A stretch of 64,000 bases of DNA from Bacillus proteolyticus (GTDB lineage Bacteria; Bacillota; Bacilli; Bacillales; Bacillaceae_G): assembly GCF_001884065.1 (NCBI RefSeq), contig NZ_MACH01000079.1:1-64000 (forward strand), written 5' to 3'. The notes under the pieces are model-generated. The model worked only from the letters and a program-made list of their open reading frames with translations, was not told where the DNA came from and made no database searches. Positions within the stretch are counted from its first letter, which is position 1; each line of letters starts with the position of its first letter. Below, one piece after another: positions 24,680 through 34,117 of this stretch. Position numbers and translations under genes: made by a program.

Positions 24680-25849
24680 TTAATTATTCTTTAACATCAC
24701 TAACAGCTTCTCTTGGCTATACATCCACACTGTAATGATTAAACAAGCAAGTGCGACTTCTGATAACGCCATAAATCCAATTGCATAATGACCTGTCAGT
24801 TGGAATAGTAATGTTAAAATTAATGGTGGGAAGAACCCTCCTAGTCCGCCTAAAGCTGAAACTAATCCATTTACAATCCCAGCTTGTTCAGAGAAGTACA
24901 TTGGAACGAGTTTAAAGATTGTACCATTTCCAATACCTGCACAGAATGCAACTAGTAGGCAACCAAACGTATACACGTTCATACTAGGCATAAATGATAA
25001 AACAATACCCGATAGTGTTAAACCGATAAATACAAAGATTAATATTTTAAATGGATTAAATTTATCACCGAGCCAACCACCAATTGGGCGCATCATTGTT
25101 GCTAATACGATGAATCCAGCTGTACGCATACCTGCATCTACTTTTTCTAATCCAAAGTGAGATACTAAAAAGTTTGGTAAATATACTGTGAATGCAACAA
25201 ATGATCCAAATGTTAAAAAGTAAAAGATACATAAAAACCAAAGTTTTTCATTTTTGTATACACCTTTTATTTGTTCCATTAATGGTGTATTTACCTTTTT
25301 TTCCTTACGATCACCTAATAAAAAGTTCATAAGTGCAAATGCTGCAAGTAGAATTAAATAACACTGTACCGTTGTTCTCCAGCCAACCGAAGTTGCAATG
25401 ACAGGTGCTAAGAATGAGGTAATTGCTGTTCCGGCGTTACCCACACCATAAATACCATTTACAAAACCGTGACTCTCTTTCGGAAAGTATTTCGGTAAAG
25501 AAGTTACACCTACGGAGAATACCGCCCCACCGATTCCGACGAATAATCCACCAATAATTAAATCCATCATAGAATTGGCAACACTAATATAAAAGACAGG
25601 AAATAATAATAGAATAAAACTAATAAAGAATAATTTTCTTGCTCCGAAACGATTAGTCCAGTAACCAATTGGAATACGAAGAATAGAACCTAAAATAACA
25701 GGTACTGCTGTGACCATAGAAATTTGTCCCGCAGTTAATGGAATATCTGCTTTAATATAAGGCATTAATGATGATAAAATGACCCATACCATAAAACCGA
25801 TAACTAGATTGGAAGTTTGTAAACTTAATTGAAAATTAGGACTTTTCAT
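24680..25849 (-). CDS. narK: Nitrate/nitrite transporter NarK
   Basis: A 389-aa major facilitator with twelve predicted helices. It has the NarK/NasA-type signatures: GGAVFSVGVTSLPKYFPKE and GFVNGIYGVGNAGTAITS in the N-half, AGIGNGTIFKLVPMYF and GLGGFFPPLIL in the C-half. It imports nitrate and/or exports nitrite for NarGHI. AGGAGGG precedes ATG. It is the last gene of the leftward moaA...moaD run, sharing its Fnr-controlled promoter as far as I can see. Confidence 0.92.
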   Translation of the reverse strand: MKSPNFQLSLQTSNLVIGFMVWVILSSLMPYIKADIPLTAGQISMVTAVPVILGSILRIPIGYWTNRFGARKLFFISFILLLFPVFYISVANSMMDLIIGGLFVGIGGAVFSVGVTSLPKYFPKESHGFVNGIYGVGNAGTAITSFLAPVIATSVGWRTTVQCYLILLAAFALMNFLLGDRKEKKVNTPLMEQIKGVYKNEKLWFLCIFYFLTFGSFVAFTVYLPNFLVSHFGLEKVDAGMRTAGFIVLATMMRPIGGWLGDKFNPFKILIFVFIGLTLSGIVLSFMPSMNVYTFGCLLVAFCAGIGNGTIFKLVPMYFSEQAGIVNGLVSALGGLGGFFPPLILTLLFQLTGHYAIGFMALSEVALACLIITVWMYSQEKLLVMLKNN

Positions 25850-25926
25850 CCTGTTCCCTCCTATGTATGCATAATATTCATTCCCTCCAGCCTAATCACG
25901 TCCTTACATGATTAGGCTGAAAAGAA

Positions 25927-26160
25927 TCAACCACCACTTACTGGCGGAATCATTGCTACGACATCGCCAGTTTGAACTATGTCGTCCTCATTTGCGTATT
26001 CTTCATTTATAGCGACCATAATCTCGTTTGAAATTGCTACGTTGTATTTCTTTATAAGAACATCCTTTAGCTCAGCAACCGTAATCTTTTCACACTCTAT
26101 TGGCAAGACCGGCTTACTTGCTTCTTCTTGCAAATGTGCAAATAATAGTACTTCAATCAT
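25927..26160 (-). CDS. moaD: Molybdopterin synthase small subunit MoaD
   Basis: A 77-aa ubiquitin-like sulfur carrier ending in the required Gly-Gly (MIPPVSGG), which becomes a thiocarboxylate. ATG at 26160 overlaps the natural stop of moaE by 4 bp (ATGA), with AAAGGAGATG as ribosome site. Partner of MoaE. The C-terminal Gly pair is intact. Confidence 0.92.
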   Translation of the reverse strand: MIEVLLFAHLQEEASKPVLPIECEKITVAELKDVLIKKYNVAISNEIMVAINEEYANEDDIVQTGDVVAMIPPVSGG

Positions 26161-26627
26161 GTTCTCATCTCCTTTTCAGGCTCACCATTTACATATGCTA
26201 TTTTCCCTAACTGATCCCCTATCCATGACTCACCATCTTCTCAAAACTCTTTCTTCCAAATCGGAACAATTTGTTTTATACGCTCCATAATATATTCATT
26301 CGCCTCATAGGCCGCTTTCCGATGTGGTGTAGCAACAGCGACAACAACAGCAAGATCAGAAATTTGCAATGTACCAATGCGATGTGTAATTGCCACATAT
26401 GTCCCCGGCCATTTCTCTTCTACTTCGGTCCCAATCTTCTCAAGCTGTTTTTCCGCCATCGTCTTATAAGCTACATACTCTAAATAAAGCGTGCAACGTC
26501 CTTTCGTAAATTCTCTGACAGTACCAATAAAAGTAGTAACCGCACCGCACTCACGGCGAATTACTTTACTTGTAACATCTTCAATTGAAATAGGAGTATC
26601 AATTACTTCATAATACGTATGTGTCAT
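26157..26627 (-). pseudogene. moaE: Molybdopterin synthase large subunit moaE with premature TGA
   Basis: The reading frame begins MTHTYYEVIDTPISIEDV and stops at TGA (26243-26241) after 128 codons, within ...VPIWKKEF. Beyond this stop the same frame continues with EDGESWIGDQLGKIAYVNGE and ends at TGA 26159-26157, exactly overlapping the moaD start. So the normal protein would be 156 aa and one codon has become a stop. The lost tail includes the conserved WKKE...DG..WIG end of MoaE. Core motifs (CGAVTTFIGTVRE, HRIGTL, PHRKAAYEA) are intact, so partial function cannot be excluded. Confidence 0.8.
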
Positions 26628-26647
26628 CTTGCACCTCTTATCTTTGT

Positions 26648-26790
26648 ATAAAGTGAAACTTTAATCAGCCCTCACCAATCGGGCGTTTACGGGCACCTAA
26701 CTTCTTTGCTCCAGCCGAATTTGGAGGTGGGAGTTTTACTGCCCACAAATAGCGGGATAAATCATAATCCACGGAGAAGCCACCAATCTA
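26648..26790. repeat. Dispersed B. cereus-group repeat, copy A (inside the moa operon)
   Basis: A 140-bp non-coding stretch starting ATAAAGTGAAACTTTAATCA and containing CCCTCACCAATCGGGC, TTTGCTCCAGCCGAATTT and ACTGCCCACAAATAGCGGG. The same order of sequence is found at 56051-56235 and, in part, at 39410-39475. Such elements belong to the bcr-type repeats of this group; which bcr family cannot be settled here. It lies between moeA and moaE, so it is transcribed. Confidence 0.75.
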
Positions 26791-26798
26791 TTTTTCTA

Positions 26799-28088
26799 TT
26801 ATTTATATGATCGAAATGGTTCTTCCCACGGCCATTCACATCCGACGTTTAATTCTAATAACAGTACCGAAACAGTTACTCCCGCTTCAAATCCTCTCGT
26901 TCCTCCCGGCAGGATGATACATGCATTCGCCTCTGCAAGTGAAGAAATTGCACTAGATTTATCTAAACCAACTGGTGTAACTTGTAATTGACCATCTACA
27001 ATTTCCACTCTACCTCTTACAAAACGAGTAAATGGGTTTGCTTTCGGAAAATCTTTCTGTAAAATCGCTTCTACACGATGTACGTGCGGATCTTCCCTAT
27101 GCAAATATGTCCCAATGACCGGTCGAACAAATAATTCACAACCAACATAACAAGCAGAGGGGTTACCAGATAGACCAAATAATAGTTTTCCTTCTACCTC
27201 AGCTACAGTTGTCACGCTTCCTGGTCGCATCGCTATTTTATTGAAAAGTACATTAGCCTGTAACCTTTCATAAATAGCAGGTAAATAATCGTAGTCTCCT
27301 ACTGAAACACCACCAGTTGTAATTAAAATATCGACTTCTTTCATCGACTTTTTCACAGTGTTATAACACGTCTCTAAATTGTCGGCGAATTGTCCATAAT
27401 ACTGTACAACTCCGCCCGCTCGTTCAATTTGAGCAGCTATCATATAGGAGTTACTATTTCGAATCTTCCCTGGTTTCAGTTGTTCATGTACTTCGAGCAG
27501 TTCACTCCCCGTCGTTATAATTCCAATAACTGGCTGTCTTACAACATATACGGAACTATAACCAAACGTAGCAAGGAGCGCCGCTACTCCAGGATTAATA
27601 GAAGTTCCTTTTTTCACAAGTATGGCATTTTTCTTTACGTCTTCTCCTTTAAAAGAAATGTTATCACCAGACGCAAAAGAGCGTTTTAATTTTATATAAG
27701 TCTTTTCGTTTTCTTCAAACGATTCCGTTAGCTCTAACATAATAACGGCATTACACCCCGCTGGAATTGCGGCTCCTGTCATAATACGTACAGCTTGAAA
27801 TGTCTTTACTTCTCCTGTAAAAACATAACCTGCTCCAATTTCACCAATCACTTCAAACTTAATGGGGTTACTGCTACTTGCTTCTTTCGTATCTTCCGCT
27901 CGAATTGCAAACCCGTCGTATGGAGAGCGATCAAAATGCGGAACATCATGATCTGCAACAACATCTTCTCCAAGAATTCTTCCGTAACTGTCTATAAGAG
28001 AAACTTTTTCCGTTTCACCTTGATAGGCGTACTCCATTACACGTGCAACTGCTTCTGCCACTGGAATCGGTATACGTTTTTCTAACAT
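26799..28088 (-). CDS. moeA: Molybdopterin molybdotransferase MoeA
   Basis: A 429-aa enzyme that inserts molybdate into adenylated molybdopterin. Typical segments: HDVPHFDRSPYDGFAIRA, IMTGAAIPAGCNAVIMLE, the nucleotide-binding ITTGGVSVGDYDYL, and GLSGNPSACYVGCELFVRP. Length is normal for MoeA. GAGGTG lies 11 bp before ATG. It follows the MoeB/ThiF gene on the same strand and supports NarG maturation. Confidence 0.93.
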   Translation of the reverse strand: MLEKRIPIPVAEAVARVMEYAYQGETEKVSLIDSYGRILGEDVVADHDVPHFDRSPYDGFAIRAEDTKEASSSNPIKFEVIGEIGAGYVFTGEVKTFQAVRIMTGAAIPAGCNAVIMLELTESFEENEKTYIKLKRSFASGDNISFKGEDVKKNAILVKKGTSINPGVAALLATFGYSSVYVVRQPVIGIITTGSELLEVHEQLKPGKIRNSNSYMIAAQIERAGGVVQYYGQFADNLETCYNTVKKSMKEVDILITTGGVSVGDYDYLPAIYERLQANVLFNKIAMRPGSVTTVAEVEGKLLFGLSGNPSACYVGCELFVRPVIGTYLHREDPHVHRVEAILQKDFPKANPFTRFVRGRVEIVDGQLQVTPVGLDKSSAISSLAEANACIILPGGTRGFEAGVTVSVLLLELNVGCEWPWEEPFRSYK

Positions 28089-28131
28089 TCCTTTTTCACC
28101 TCGTTTTGATAAGGAGAAACGCTCTTTCTAT

Positions 28132-29145
28132 TCACCCTATATATTTTGCGTATAATCGTTTTGCCATTTTCACATCATTAGTCCCATGAATAAATGCCCT
28201 ACCGTCTGTAAATAAAACAAAACGATATTCATCAACAAGAAACGATAGTAAATATGGTGTTTTTTTGACATTCACACTTTTTTGTAAGCGCTTTTGAATT
28301 TCTTCTAAATGAAGAACTCGCTTTATCCCTGGACGGATTTGAACTGTATTCCGCCCGCATAACACTTCAGTTTTCAACTGTGCGTCAAATGTTAAACTTG
28401 GATACTTGCGTACATTGCCACAAGATGGACATGTGCTTTTCTTCTGTCTATTTACCTTTAATGAGAGATATTGATTGTTCCAAATATCAAATGATAACAT
28501 TGTTCCCCTTAGCGCCTTATAATCGTCCACCAATATTTTCATCGCTTCTGTTACTTGGTGAGCAACAACCATTTGTACAGCTGGTTGAATGATTCCTGCT
28601 GTATCGCACGTTGCTCCGCCCATTGGATGATCCATTAGGCAGCGAAAACATGGTGTTTCCCCTGGAAGAATTGTATACGTTACACCGTAACTTCCGATGC
28701 ACCCACCATATATCCAAGGTATATTTTCTTTTTGTGAAATGTCATTGATAAGTAGGCGCGTATCGAAATTATCAGTCGCATCTAAAATAAGATCCACTTC
28801 TTTTGTTAACTCTTCCATTTCCTGCATTGTGACATCCGTTACAATTGGTACAATTTCCACTTCAGAATTAATCCTTCTTAAATGTTCTGCCGCTGCAATT
28901 GCTTTTGGTTTACACTGCTGTGCATCTTCTTCTGTGTATAACTGTTGCCTTTGTAAATTACTCCATTCAACGTAGTCACGGTCAGCAATTGTCAATTTCC
29001 CAATTCCCATCCTAACGAGCGCTTCCGCATTTGCAGCCCCTAGTGCACCCGCACCGATTAGAAGCACATGCTTTTCTCTTATTTTCTTTTGTCCCATTTC
29101 ACCAATTCCAGAAAATAATACTTGCCTTGAATAACGCTCCTGCAT
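28132..29145 (-). CDS. moeB: MoeB/ThiF-family adenylyltransferase
   Basis: A 337-aa E1-like enzyme that adenylates the MoaD (or ThiS) C-terminus. RYSRQVLFSGIGEMGQKKI, then the ATP site HVLLIGAGALGAANAEALVR; DLILDATDNFDTRLLIND; zinc Cys pairs CFRCL and CPSCG. I chose ATG at 29145, which follows AAAGGAGG. An ATG at 29163 precedes that site. Position between moaA and moeA supports the molybdopterin role rather than thiamin. Confidence 0.9.
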   Translation of the reverse strand: MQERYSRQVLFSGIGEMGQKKIREKHVLLIGAGALGAANAEALVRMGIGKLTIADRDYVEWSNLQRQQLYTEEDAQQCKPKAIAAAEHLRRINSEVEIVPIVTDVTMQEMEELTKEVDLILDATDNFDTRLLINDISQKENIPWIYGGCIGSYGVTYTILPGETPCFRCLMDHPMGGATCDTAGIIQPAVQMVVAHQVTEAMKILVDDYKALRGTMLSFDIWNNQYLSLKVNRQKKSTCPSCGNVRKYPSLTFDAQLKTEVLCGRNTVQIRPGIKRVLHLEEIQKRLQKSVNVKKTPYLLSFLVDEYRFVLFTDGRAFIHGTNDVKMAKRLYAKYIG

Positions 29146-29162
29146 ACGGAATCCTCCTTTCA

Positions 29163-30176
29163 TTATCCACCAATGTAGGACATTTCAATTTTTGGACGTT
29201 TTTTTGTACTTTCAGCTGTTCTTTCATCTGAATACCGATCTTTTCTAAATTCCCATGTATGTTTTAAAATTTTTAGTAGCGAGGCATCAGAAATATTCTC
29301 TTGAAGAAGCGTTCGCAAGTCTGTTCCTTTCGTTCCAAATAAGCATGTAAAAAACTTGCCGTCTGCCGAAATACGAGCCCTCGTACAAGAAGAACAAAAA
29401 GATTCGGAGACTGAAGTAATAAATCCAACTTCTGCGTTGCTCCCTACATATCGATATAATTTTGCAACTTCTCCAAAGTAACGAGGTGTAACAGGCTTAA
29501 GCGGATATACACGATTAATTTCCTCTATTACTTGTTCCTTCGTAATGACTTGTCCAAAGTTCCAGCCATTCGTACTCCCCACATCCATAAACTCGATAAA
29601 ACGGAGCTGAATTTCTTGTTCTTTAAAATAACGAGCCATAAGAAGAATTTGGTTATCATTCATTCCTTTTTTTACAACCATATTTACCTTTACTTCTAAT
29701 CCAGCTTCCTTTGCTGCTTCAATTCCTTTCAAGACAGGTTTTGTACTTACGTTTCGTCCATTAATTTTTTGGAAGACATGATCTTCTATCGCATCTAAAC
29801 TAATATTTACACGTTTTAATCCAGCTTCTTTTAATAGCTTTGCTTGTTTTGCTAAATGAATACCGTTTGTTGTGAGTCCGATATCCTTTAAGCCTTCTAG
29901 CTTTGCAAGCCTTGCAATTAACTTCGGTAAATCTTTACGCAATAAAGGTTCACCGCCAGTAAGCCTAATTTTTTCAACTCCCATACTTATAAATAATCTC
30001 GCCAATCTTTCTATTTCATCGAACGTTAATAAAAACTCTTCCTGTAAAAAAGCGTAATCTGGTCCGAACACTTCAGCCGGCATACAGTATGTGCACCTAA
30101 AATTACAACGGTCAATAACTGAAATACGTAAATCTTGAAGTGGCCGCTCTAACGAATCTCTCATCTTCTCGTACAT
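29163..30176 (-). CDS. moaA: GTP 3',8-cyclase MoaA
   Basis: A 337-aa radical-SAM enzyme, first step of molybdopterin synthesis. N-terminal cluster motif CNFRCTYC (about residues 24-31); [14 protein letters not shown]-terminal second cluster [10 protein letters not shown]...CLFG; and the required C-terminal Gly-Gly (MSYIGG). It is the first gene of the leftward operon, divergent from fnr, with an Fnr site at 30263-30278 in front. Confidence 0.95.
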   Translation of the reverse strand: MYEKMRDSLERPLQDLRISVIDRCNFRCTYCMPAEVFGPDYAFLQEEFLLTFDEIERLARLFISMGVEKIRLTGGEPLLRKDLPKLIARLAKLEGLKDIGLTTNGIHLAKQAKLLKEAGLKRVNISLDAIEDHVFQKINGRNVSTKPVLKGIEAAKEAGLEVKVNMVVKKGMNDNQILLMARYFKEQEIQLRFIEFMDVGSTNGWNFGQVITKEQVIEEINRVYPLKPVTPRYFGEVAKLYRYVGSNAEVGFITSVSESFCSSCTRARISADGKFFTCLFGTKGTDLRTLLQENISDASLLKILKHTWEFRKDRYSDERTAESTKKRPKIEMSYIGG

Positions 30177-30262
30177 CTATATCCCTTCTTTTCTACTCAA
30201 ATCCTTAGTAAGTTTCATATTTTGTATTTGCTTTCATTATAAAAAAGAAGCTACATATTCAA

Positions 30263-30278
30263 TGTGACTTTTCTCACA
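30263..30278 (-). promoter_or_regulatory. Fnr site of the moaA operon (class II position)
   Basis: TGTGACTTTTCTCACA matches TGTGA-N6-TCACA. Centre 30270.5. A TATAAT on the minus strand (30241-30236) predicts start near 30229, again a spacing of 41.5 bp. It lies in the moaA-fnr intergenic region, nearly 300 bp from fnr. Confidence 0.75.
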
Positions 30279-30562
30279 TTACTTTCCCCATTCAAAAATT
30301 CTTCACGAATTCGTTCGAATTTTGTTCACATCTCCACTCTTATTCTCTATACACATCGAATTTTTTTATTATTTATCTTTTCTTAAAACAATATCTTAGA
30401 GTCATATAATTCCTTACTACAAGTATCTTTGTCGAAATGTAAGATCATCTATCCTTACGGTCATTGAAATTTCACTTTATTTTCAAAAATATCTCTTGCA
30501 TTTTCACCATACTTACATTCAAAATAAGAAATATATTGTTTATGAGAAGAAAGGTGATCGCT

Positions 30563-31255
30563 GTGGCAAACAGTATGACATTATCTCAAGATTTAAAAGA
30601 ATTACTTGCATCTGTTGAATATAAAATGCAAATAAAAAAAGGAAGTTTTATTTTTCAAGAAGGTATGGAAGCAACAGACCTCTATATCATTCACTCAGGA
30701 AAAGTACAAATTAGTAAACTAAGTGCTGACGGGCAAGAATTAACACTTCGTATTTGTTCGGAATATGACATTATTGGAGAATTAACATTGTTCACTGACA
30801 ATGCGAAGTATTTATTAAATTCAAAATGCCTTGAAGATGTTGAAGTAGGAGTTATAAAGCGTGAAGCCTTAGAAAAAGCATTACTCCAAAAACCAGCTCT
30901 TGTATTTGAATTTATGAAATGGATTAGTGAACATTTAAGAAGAATGCAAACAAAGTTCCGAGATTTAGTATTACACGGCAAAAAGGGTGCCCTATATTCT
31001 ACTCTCATTCGAATGACCAATAGTTACGGTGTGTTAAAAGAAAATGGGATTCTCATCGATTTACCATTAACGAATCAAGAACTTGCGAATTTCTGTGCAA
31101 CTTCACGTGAAAGTGTAAATCGAATGTTAAATGAATTAAAAAAGCAAGATACAATTTCTATTCATAAAGGAAAAATTACAATTCACGATTTACAATTTTT
31201 AAAATGTGAAATTGCTTGTGAAGATTGCTCTGCCTCTATTTGTAGCATTGAGTAG
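30563..31255 (+). CDS. fnr: Oxygen-sensing regulator Fnr
   Basis: A 230-aa CRP/FNR regulator. The cyclic-nucleotide-like domain holds GSFIFQEGMEATDLYIIHSGK. The HTH holds LTNQELANFCATSRESVNRML. As in Bacillus Fnr, the cluster Cys residues are at the C-terminus (Cys215, 219, 222, 227 in CEIACEDCSASIC). It activates nar, nir and moa genes without oxygen. I chose GTG at 30563, 6 bp after AAAGGTGAT. The frame is open further upstream without a site. A TATAAT around 30404 may be its promoter. A hairpin terminator follows. Confidence 0.92.
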   Translation: MANSMTLSQDLKELLASVEYKMQIKKGSFIFQEGMEATDLYIIHSGKVQISKLSADGQELTLRICSEYDIIGELTLFTDNAKYLLNSKCLEDVEVGVIKREALEKALLQKPALVFEFMKWISEHLRRMQTKFRDLVLHGKKGALYSTLIRMTNSYGVLKENGILIDLPLTNQELANFCATSRESVNRMLNELKKQDTISIHKGKITIHDLQFLKCEIACEDCSASICSIE

Positions 31256-31282
31256 CATCTAATATAGATGCTACTCTTTTTT
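31251..31282 (+). terminator. Terminator of fnr
   Basis: GTAGCATCT and AGATGCTAC form a 9-bp stem with a 5-base loop followed by TCTTTTTT. The stem includes the stop codon region. Confidence 0.8.
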
Positions 31283-31307
31283 CATAGACACAATTATCTC
31301 CTATATA

Positions 31308-31340
31308 AAAAGACGAGGCCTTCCATTAGACCTCGTTTCA
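31308..31340 (-). terminator. Terminator of the nar operon
   Basis: ACGAGGCCT and AGACCTCGT (with the loop TCCATT) form a stem flanked by A and T runs. It lies between the convergent fnr and narI genes, about 40 bp past narI. Confidence 0.6.
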
Positions 31341-31375
31341 TGTTAGCTGTTGGCTCCTATCCGTTTACAGCGGTA

Positions 31376-32065
31376 TTATTTTTTCAATTCATTAGGAATA
31401 CGTCTTCTGTAAATCACATAACTACGGCTTAAGTATTTAATTGGGGCACTAAATACATGGACAAGTCTAGTAAATGGCCATACTGCGAATAGACCCATCG
31501 CTGCAATAATATGAAATTTAAACCAAACAGGTACTTCCATCATATATTCAACTTTCGGTTGGAAAATGAAGAGACTTCGGAACCAAGGGCCAATCGTTGT
31601 ACGATAATCAAATCCTTTTGAGTCGATATTTAAAAACGTTGAAGAAAGTCCTGCTAGCATAACGATAAGTAATAAAATAAGCGCAATATAATCTCCCGTT
31701 GTACTCGTTGCAATGATGCGTTTTACTGTTACACGGCGATACGTTAATATAATTAAACCGATGATAGAAGCAACACCTGCCGGAAGTCCGAAACTAATTG
31801 CCACTACATGATACATATGTTCAGAAATACCTATTGAACGGTATACGGACTCTGGAATTAAAATCCCCATAATATGACCACCAATTACGAACATGATCCC
31901 AAAGTGGAATAATAGACTTCCGACCCGGAGCATTTTCTTCTCTAATAGTTCACTAGATTTTGATGTCCATCCAAATTGATCATAGTTGTATCTGAAAATA
32001 TGTCCACCGATAAAGATTGCAAAAATGATATAGGGAAACAACACCCATAAAAATTGATCCATCAT
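31376..32065 (-). CDS. narI: Respiratory nitrate reductase gamma subunit (cytochrome b)
   Basis: A 229-aa membrane protein with five helices. Haem-ligand His residues are in GGHIFRYNYDQFGW, LFHFGIMFVIGGHIMGIL, WFKFHIIAAMGLFAVWPFTRLVH. It takes electrons from menaquinol and hands them to NarH. I chose ATG at 32065, after AAAGGAG; the open frame extends upstream inside narJ. It is last in narGHJI. Confidence 0.93.
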   Translation of the reverse strand: MMDQFLWVLFPYIIFAIFIGGHIFRYNYDQFGWTSKSSELLEKKMLRVGSLLFHFGIMFVIGGHIMGILIPESVYRSIGISEHMYHVVAISFGLPAGVASIIGLIILTYRRVTVKRIIATSTTGDYIALILLLIVMLAGLSSTFLNIDSKGFDYRTTIGPWFRSLFIFQPKVEYMMEVPVWFKFHIIAAMGLFAVWPFTRLVHVFSAPIKYLSRSYVIYRRRIPNELKK

Positions 32066-32082
32066 TTTGACAACTCTCCTTT

Positions 32083-32622
32083 CTAATTTGTCTGTACACC
32101 CCATGTATCGATAGCGAGGAGAATAGCTGCAAGAATTGGTTCATACATACTGTCTGCTTCTTTTAACTGAACGTGCAATGCTTGTATATTCTCCTTGTAT
32201 TTACTCATAATCGGTTCACTATCTTGTTCATCTGCATTTGCAAAAAACTCAAGTAATAGCGGTAAATAATCAGGTAGTTCTTTATCTGTTACTTCAAAAC
32301 CAGATTTTTTATAATGCTGTTTTAGCTCTAATAATTCAATCCCTCTTTCTCTTTGTTCACCGGTGTTCATATAAGTAAGATACATATTTGTCTTTTTACC
32401 AAAATCGAATGTATATACGTAACAATCAATTAATTGATCATTCGTTTTATCTAGTGCTTGTTTAATAAATGCTGTAAGTGCTGCTTTAACGTCTTTCTGT
32501 TCAATCGCTTCAATCGCTTCAATCTCTTCTTGTAATTCAGTTAAAGCTTCTCCCCACCCAAGTTCCGGATAGGAGAGAAGAAAAGAAGAACAAGAAAAAG
32601 CAGTTTGTAAACTTTGTTTCAT
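32083..32622 (-). CDS. narJ: Nitrate reductase assembly chaperone NarJ
   Basis: A 179-aa protein of the TorD/NarJ helical chaperone family. Segment FSCSSFLLSYPELGWGEALTE near the start and YVYTFDFGKKTNMYLTYMN in the middle are characteristic. It helps load the Mo cofactor into NarG before membrane attachment. AAAGGGGGC precedes ATG. It lies 19 bp after narH. Confidence 0.92.
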   Translation of the reverse strand: MKQSLQTAFSCSSFLLSYPELGWGEALTELQEEIEAIEAIEQKDVKAALTAFIKQALDKTNDQLIDCYVYTFDFGKKTNMYLTYMNTGEQRERGIELLELKQHYKKSGFEVTDKELPDYLPLLLEFFANADEQDSEPIMSKYKENIQALHVQLKEADSMYEPILAAILLAIDTWGVQTN

Positions 32623-32641
32623 GATTTTCTGCCCCCTTTAT

Positions 32642-34117
32642 TTAAGAAATTGTCATACAAGAGCCTGGGCCACCTGTGAAGGAAAGGCCACAGCTTCCTT
32701 GTTCGCTATATAAATCTGCAACTTGTTCGCGGTGTGAAGTCGGGATGACGAAGCGATCTTTATATTTTGCGATAGCAAGAAGACGATACATATCTTCTAC
32801 ATCCTGTTTCGTTAAATCAAGTTCTTTTAATACTGCTTCATTTGGTTCTTTATTAATTTGCAGTGCTCTCATATGCGTTCGCATGACAGCCATTTTTTTC
32901 AATGTAAGACGAATATGTGATTCATCTCCTGCAGTGAGTAAATTCGCTAAATATTGAATTGGAATACGCATATTATCGATAGCAGGGAAAATCTCTTCTG
33001 CTTGCCAGTTACTTCCTTTCCCTTCCACCATATTCATAATTGGGCTAAGCGGCGGGATATACCAAACCATTGGCATTGTGCGATACTCTGGATGAAGAGG
33101 TAGAGCGATTTTCCAATTGATAATCATTTTATAGATTGGCGACTCTTGTGCCGCTTTAATCCATTCTTCAGGAATCCCTTGTTTTTTCGCTTCCGCTGCT
33201 ACTTCTGGATCATTTGGATCTAGAAAAACTGTAAGCTGAGATTCATATAAATCTTTTTCATTTTCAACAGAAGCCGCTTCTTTTACTTTGTCAGCGTCAT
33301 ATAGCATTACCCCAATATATCGAATACGTCCTACACATGTTTCAGAACAAATTGTTGGCATACCAGCTTCAATACGTGGGAAACACATTGTGCATTTTTC
33401 AGCTTTATTTGTTTGCCAGTTAAAATACACTTTTTTATACGGACAAGACGATACACAAAATCTCCAGGCACGACATGCATTTTGATCCACAAGTACAATC
33501 CCATCTTCTTCACGTTTATACATCGCACCAGATGGACAAGACGATACGCAAGATGGATTCATACAATGTTCGCATATACGTGGTAAATACATCATAAAGA
33601 CATTTTCAAAATCCGTTTTAATTTCTTCTTCCATTTTCTTTACGTTTGGATCTTGTAATCCTGTTATATGTCCGCCTGCTAAATCATCTTCCCAGTTTGG
33701 ACCCCATTCAATTTTATCAATAAATTCACCTGTAATTGCTGATTTCGGACGAGCAACTGGTTGATGCTTACGCTGCGGGCTATTTGTTAATGTTTCATAA
33801 TCATAGTTCCAAGGTTCAAAGTAATCATCAATTGTTGGTTGATCTGGATTGTGGAAAATATTCATAAGGCGCTTCATTTTCGAACCGGATTTCAGCTGAA
33901 TTTCACCATTTTTCAATTCCCAGCCGCCTTTATATTTCTCCTGATCTTCCCATTGTTTCGGATAACCAATTCCAGGTTTCGTTTCTACGTTATTGAAGTA
34001 CATATATTCAGCACCTGGACGATTTGTCCAGGTGTTTTTGCATGTTACGCTACAAGTATGGCAGCCGATGCATTTATCTAGGTTCATTACCATTCCGACT
34101 TGCGCTTTAATCTTCAA
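32642..34117 (-). CDS. narH: Respiratory nitrate reductase beta subunit
   Basis: A 491-aa iron-sulfur protein. Cluster motifs: CIGCHTCSVTCKNTW near the start; CEHCMNPSCVSSCPSGAM; CRAWRFCVSSCPYKK with Trp in the position typical for the 3Fe-4S cluster; and CTMCFPR. The gene starts with TTG at 34117, 9 bp after GGAGG, and overlaps narG by 11 bp. It passes electrons from NarI to NarG. Confidence 0.94.
   Translation of the reverse strand: MKIKAQVGMVMNLDKCIGCHTCSVTCKNTWTNRPGAEYMYFNNVETKPGIGYPKQWEDQEKYKGGWELKNGEIQLKSGSKMKRLMNIFHNPDQPTIDDYFEPWNYDYETLTNSPQRKHQPVARPKSAITGEFIDKIEWGPNWEDDLAGGHITGLQDPNVKKMEEEIKTDFENVFMMYLPRICEHCMNPSCVSSCPSGAMYKREEDGIVLVDQNACRAWRFCVSSCPYKKVYFNWQTNKAEKCTMCFPRIEAGMPTICSETCVGRIRYIGVMLYDADKVKEAASVENEKDLYESQLTVFLDPNDPEVAAEAKKQGIPEEWIKAAQESPIYKMIINWKIALPLHPEYRTMPMVWYIPPLSPIMNMVEGKGSNWQAEEIFPAIDNMRIPIQYLANLLTAGDESHIRLTLKKMAVMRTHMRALQINKEPNEAVLKELDLTKQDVEDMYRLLAIAKYKDRFVIPTSHREQVADLYSEQGSCGLSFTGGPGSCMTIS

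Noticed and set aside
26241-26243. TGA in moaE as a selenocysteine or programmed read-through codon
   Set aside because: MoaE is not a selenoprotein, no SECIS-like stem is evident after the codon, and a simple nonsense change explains it.
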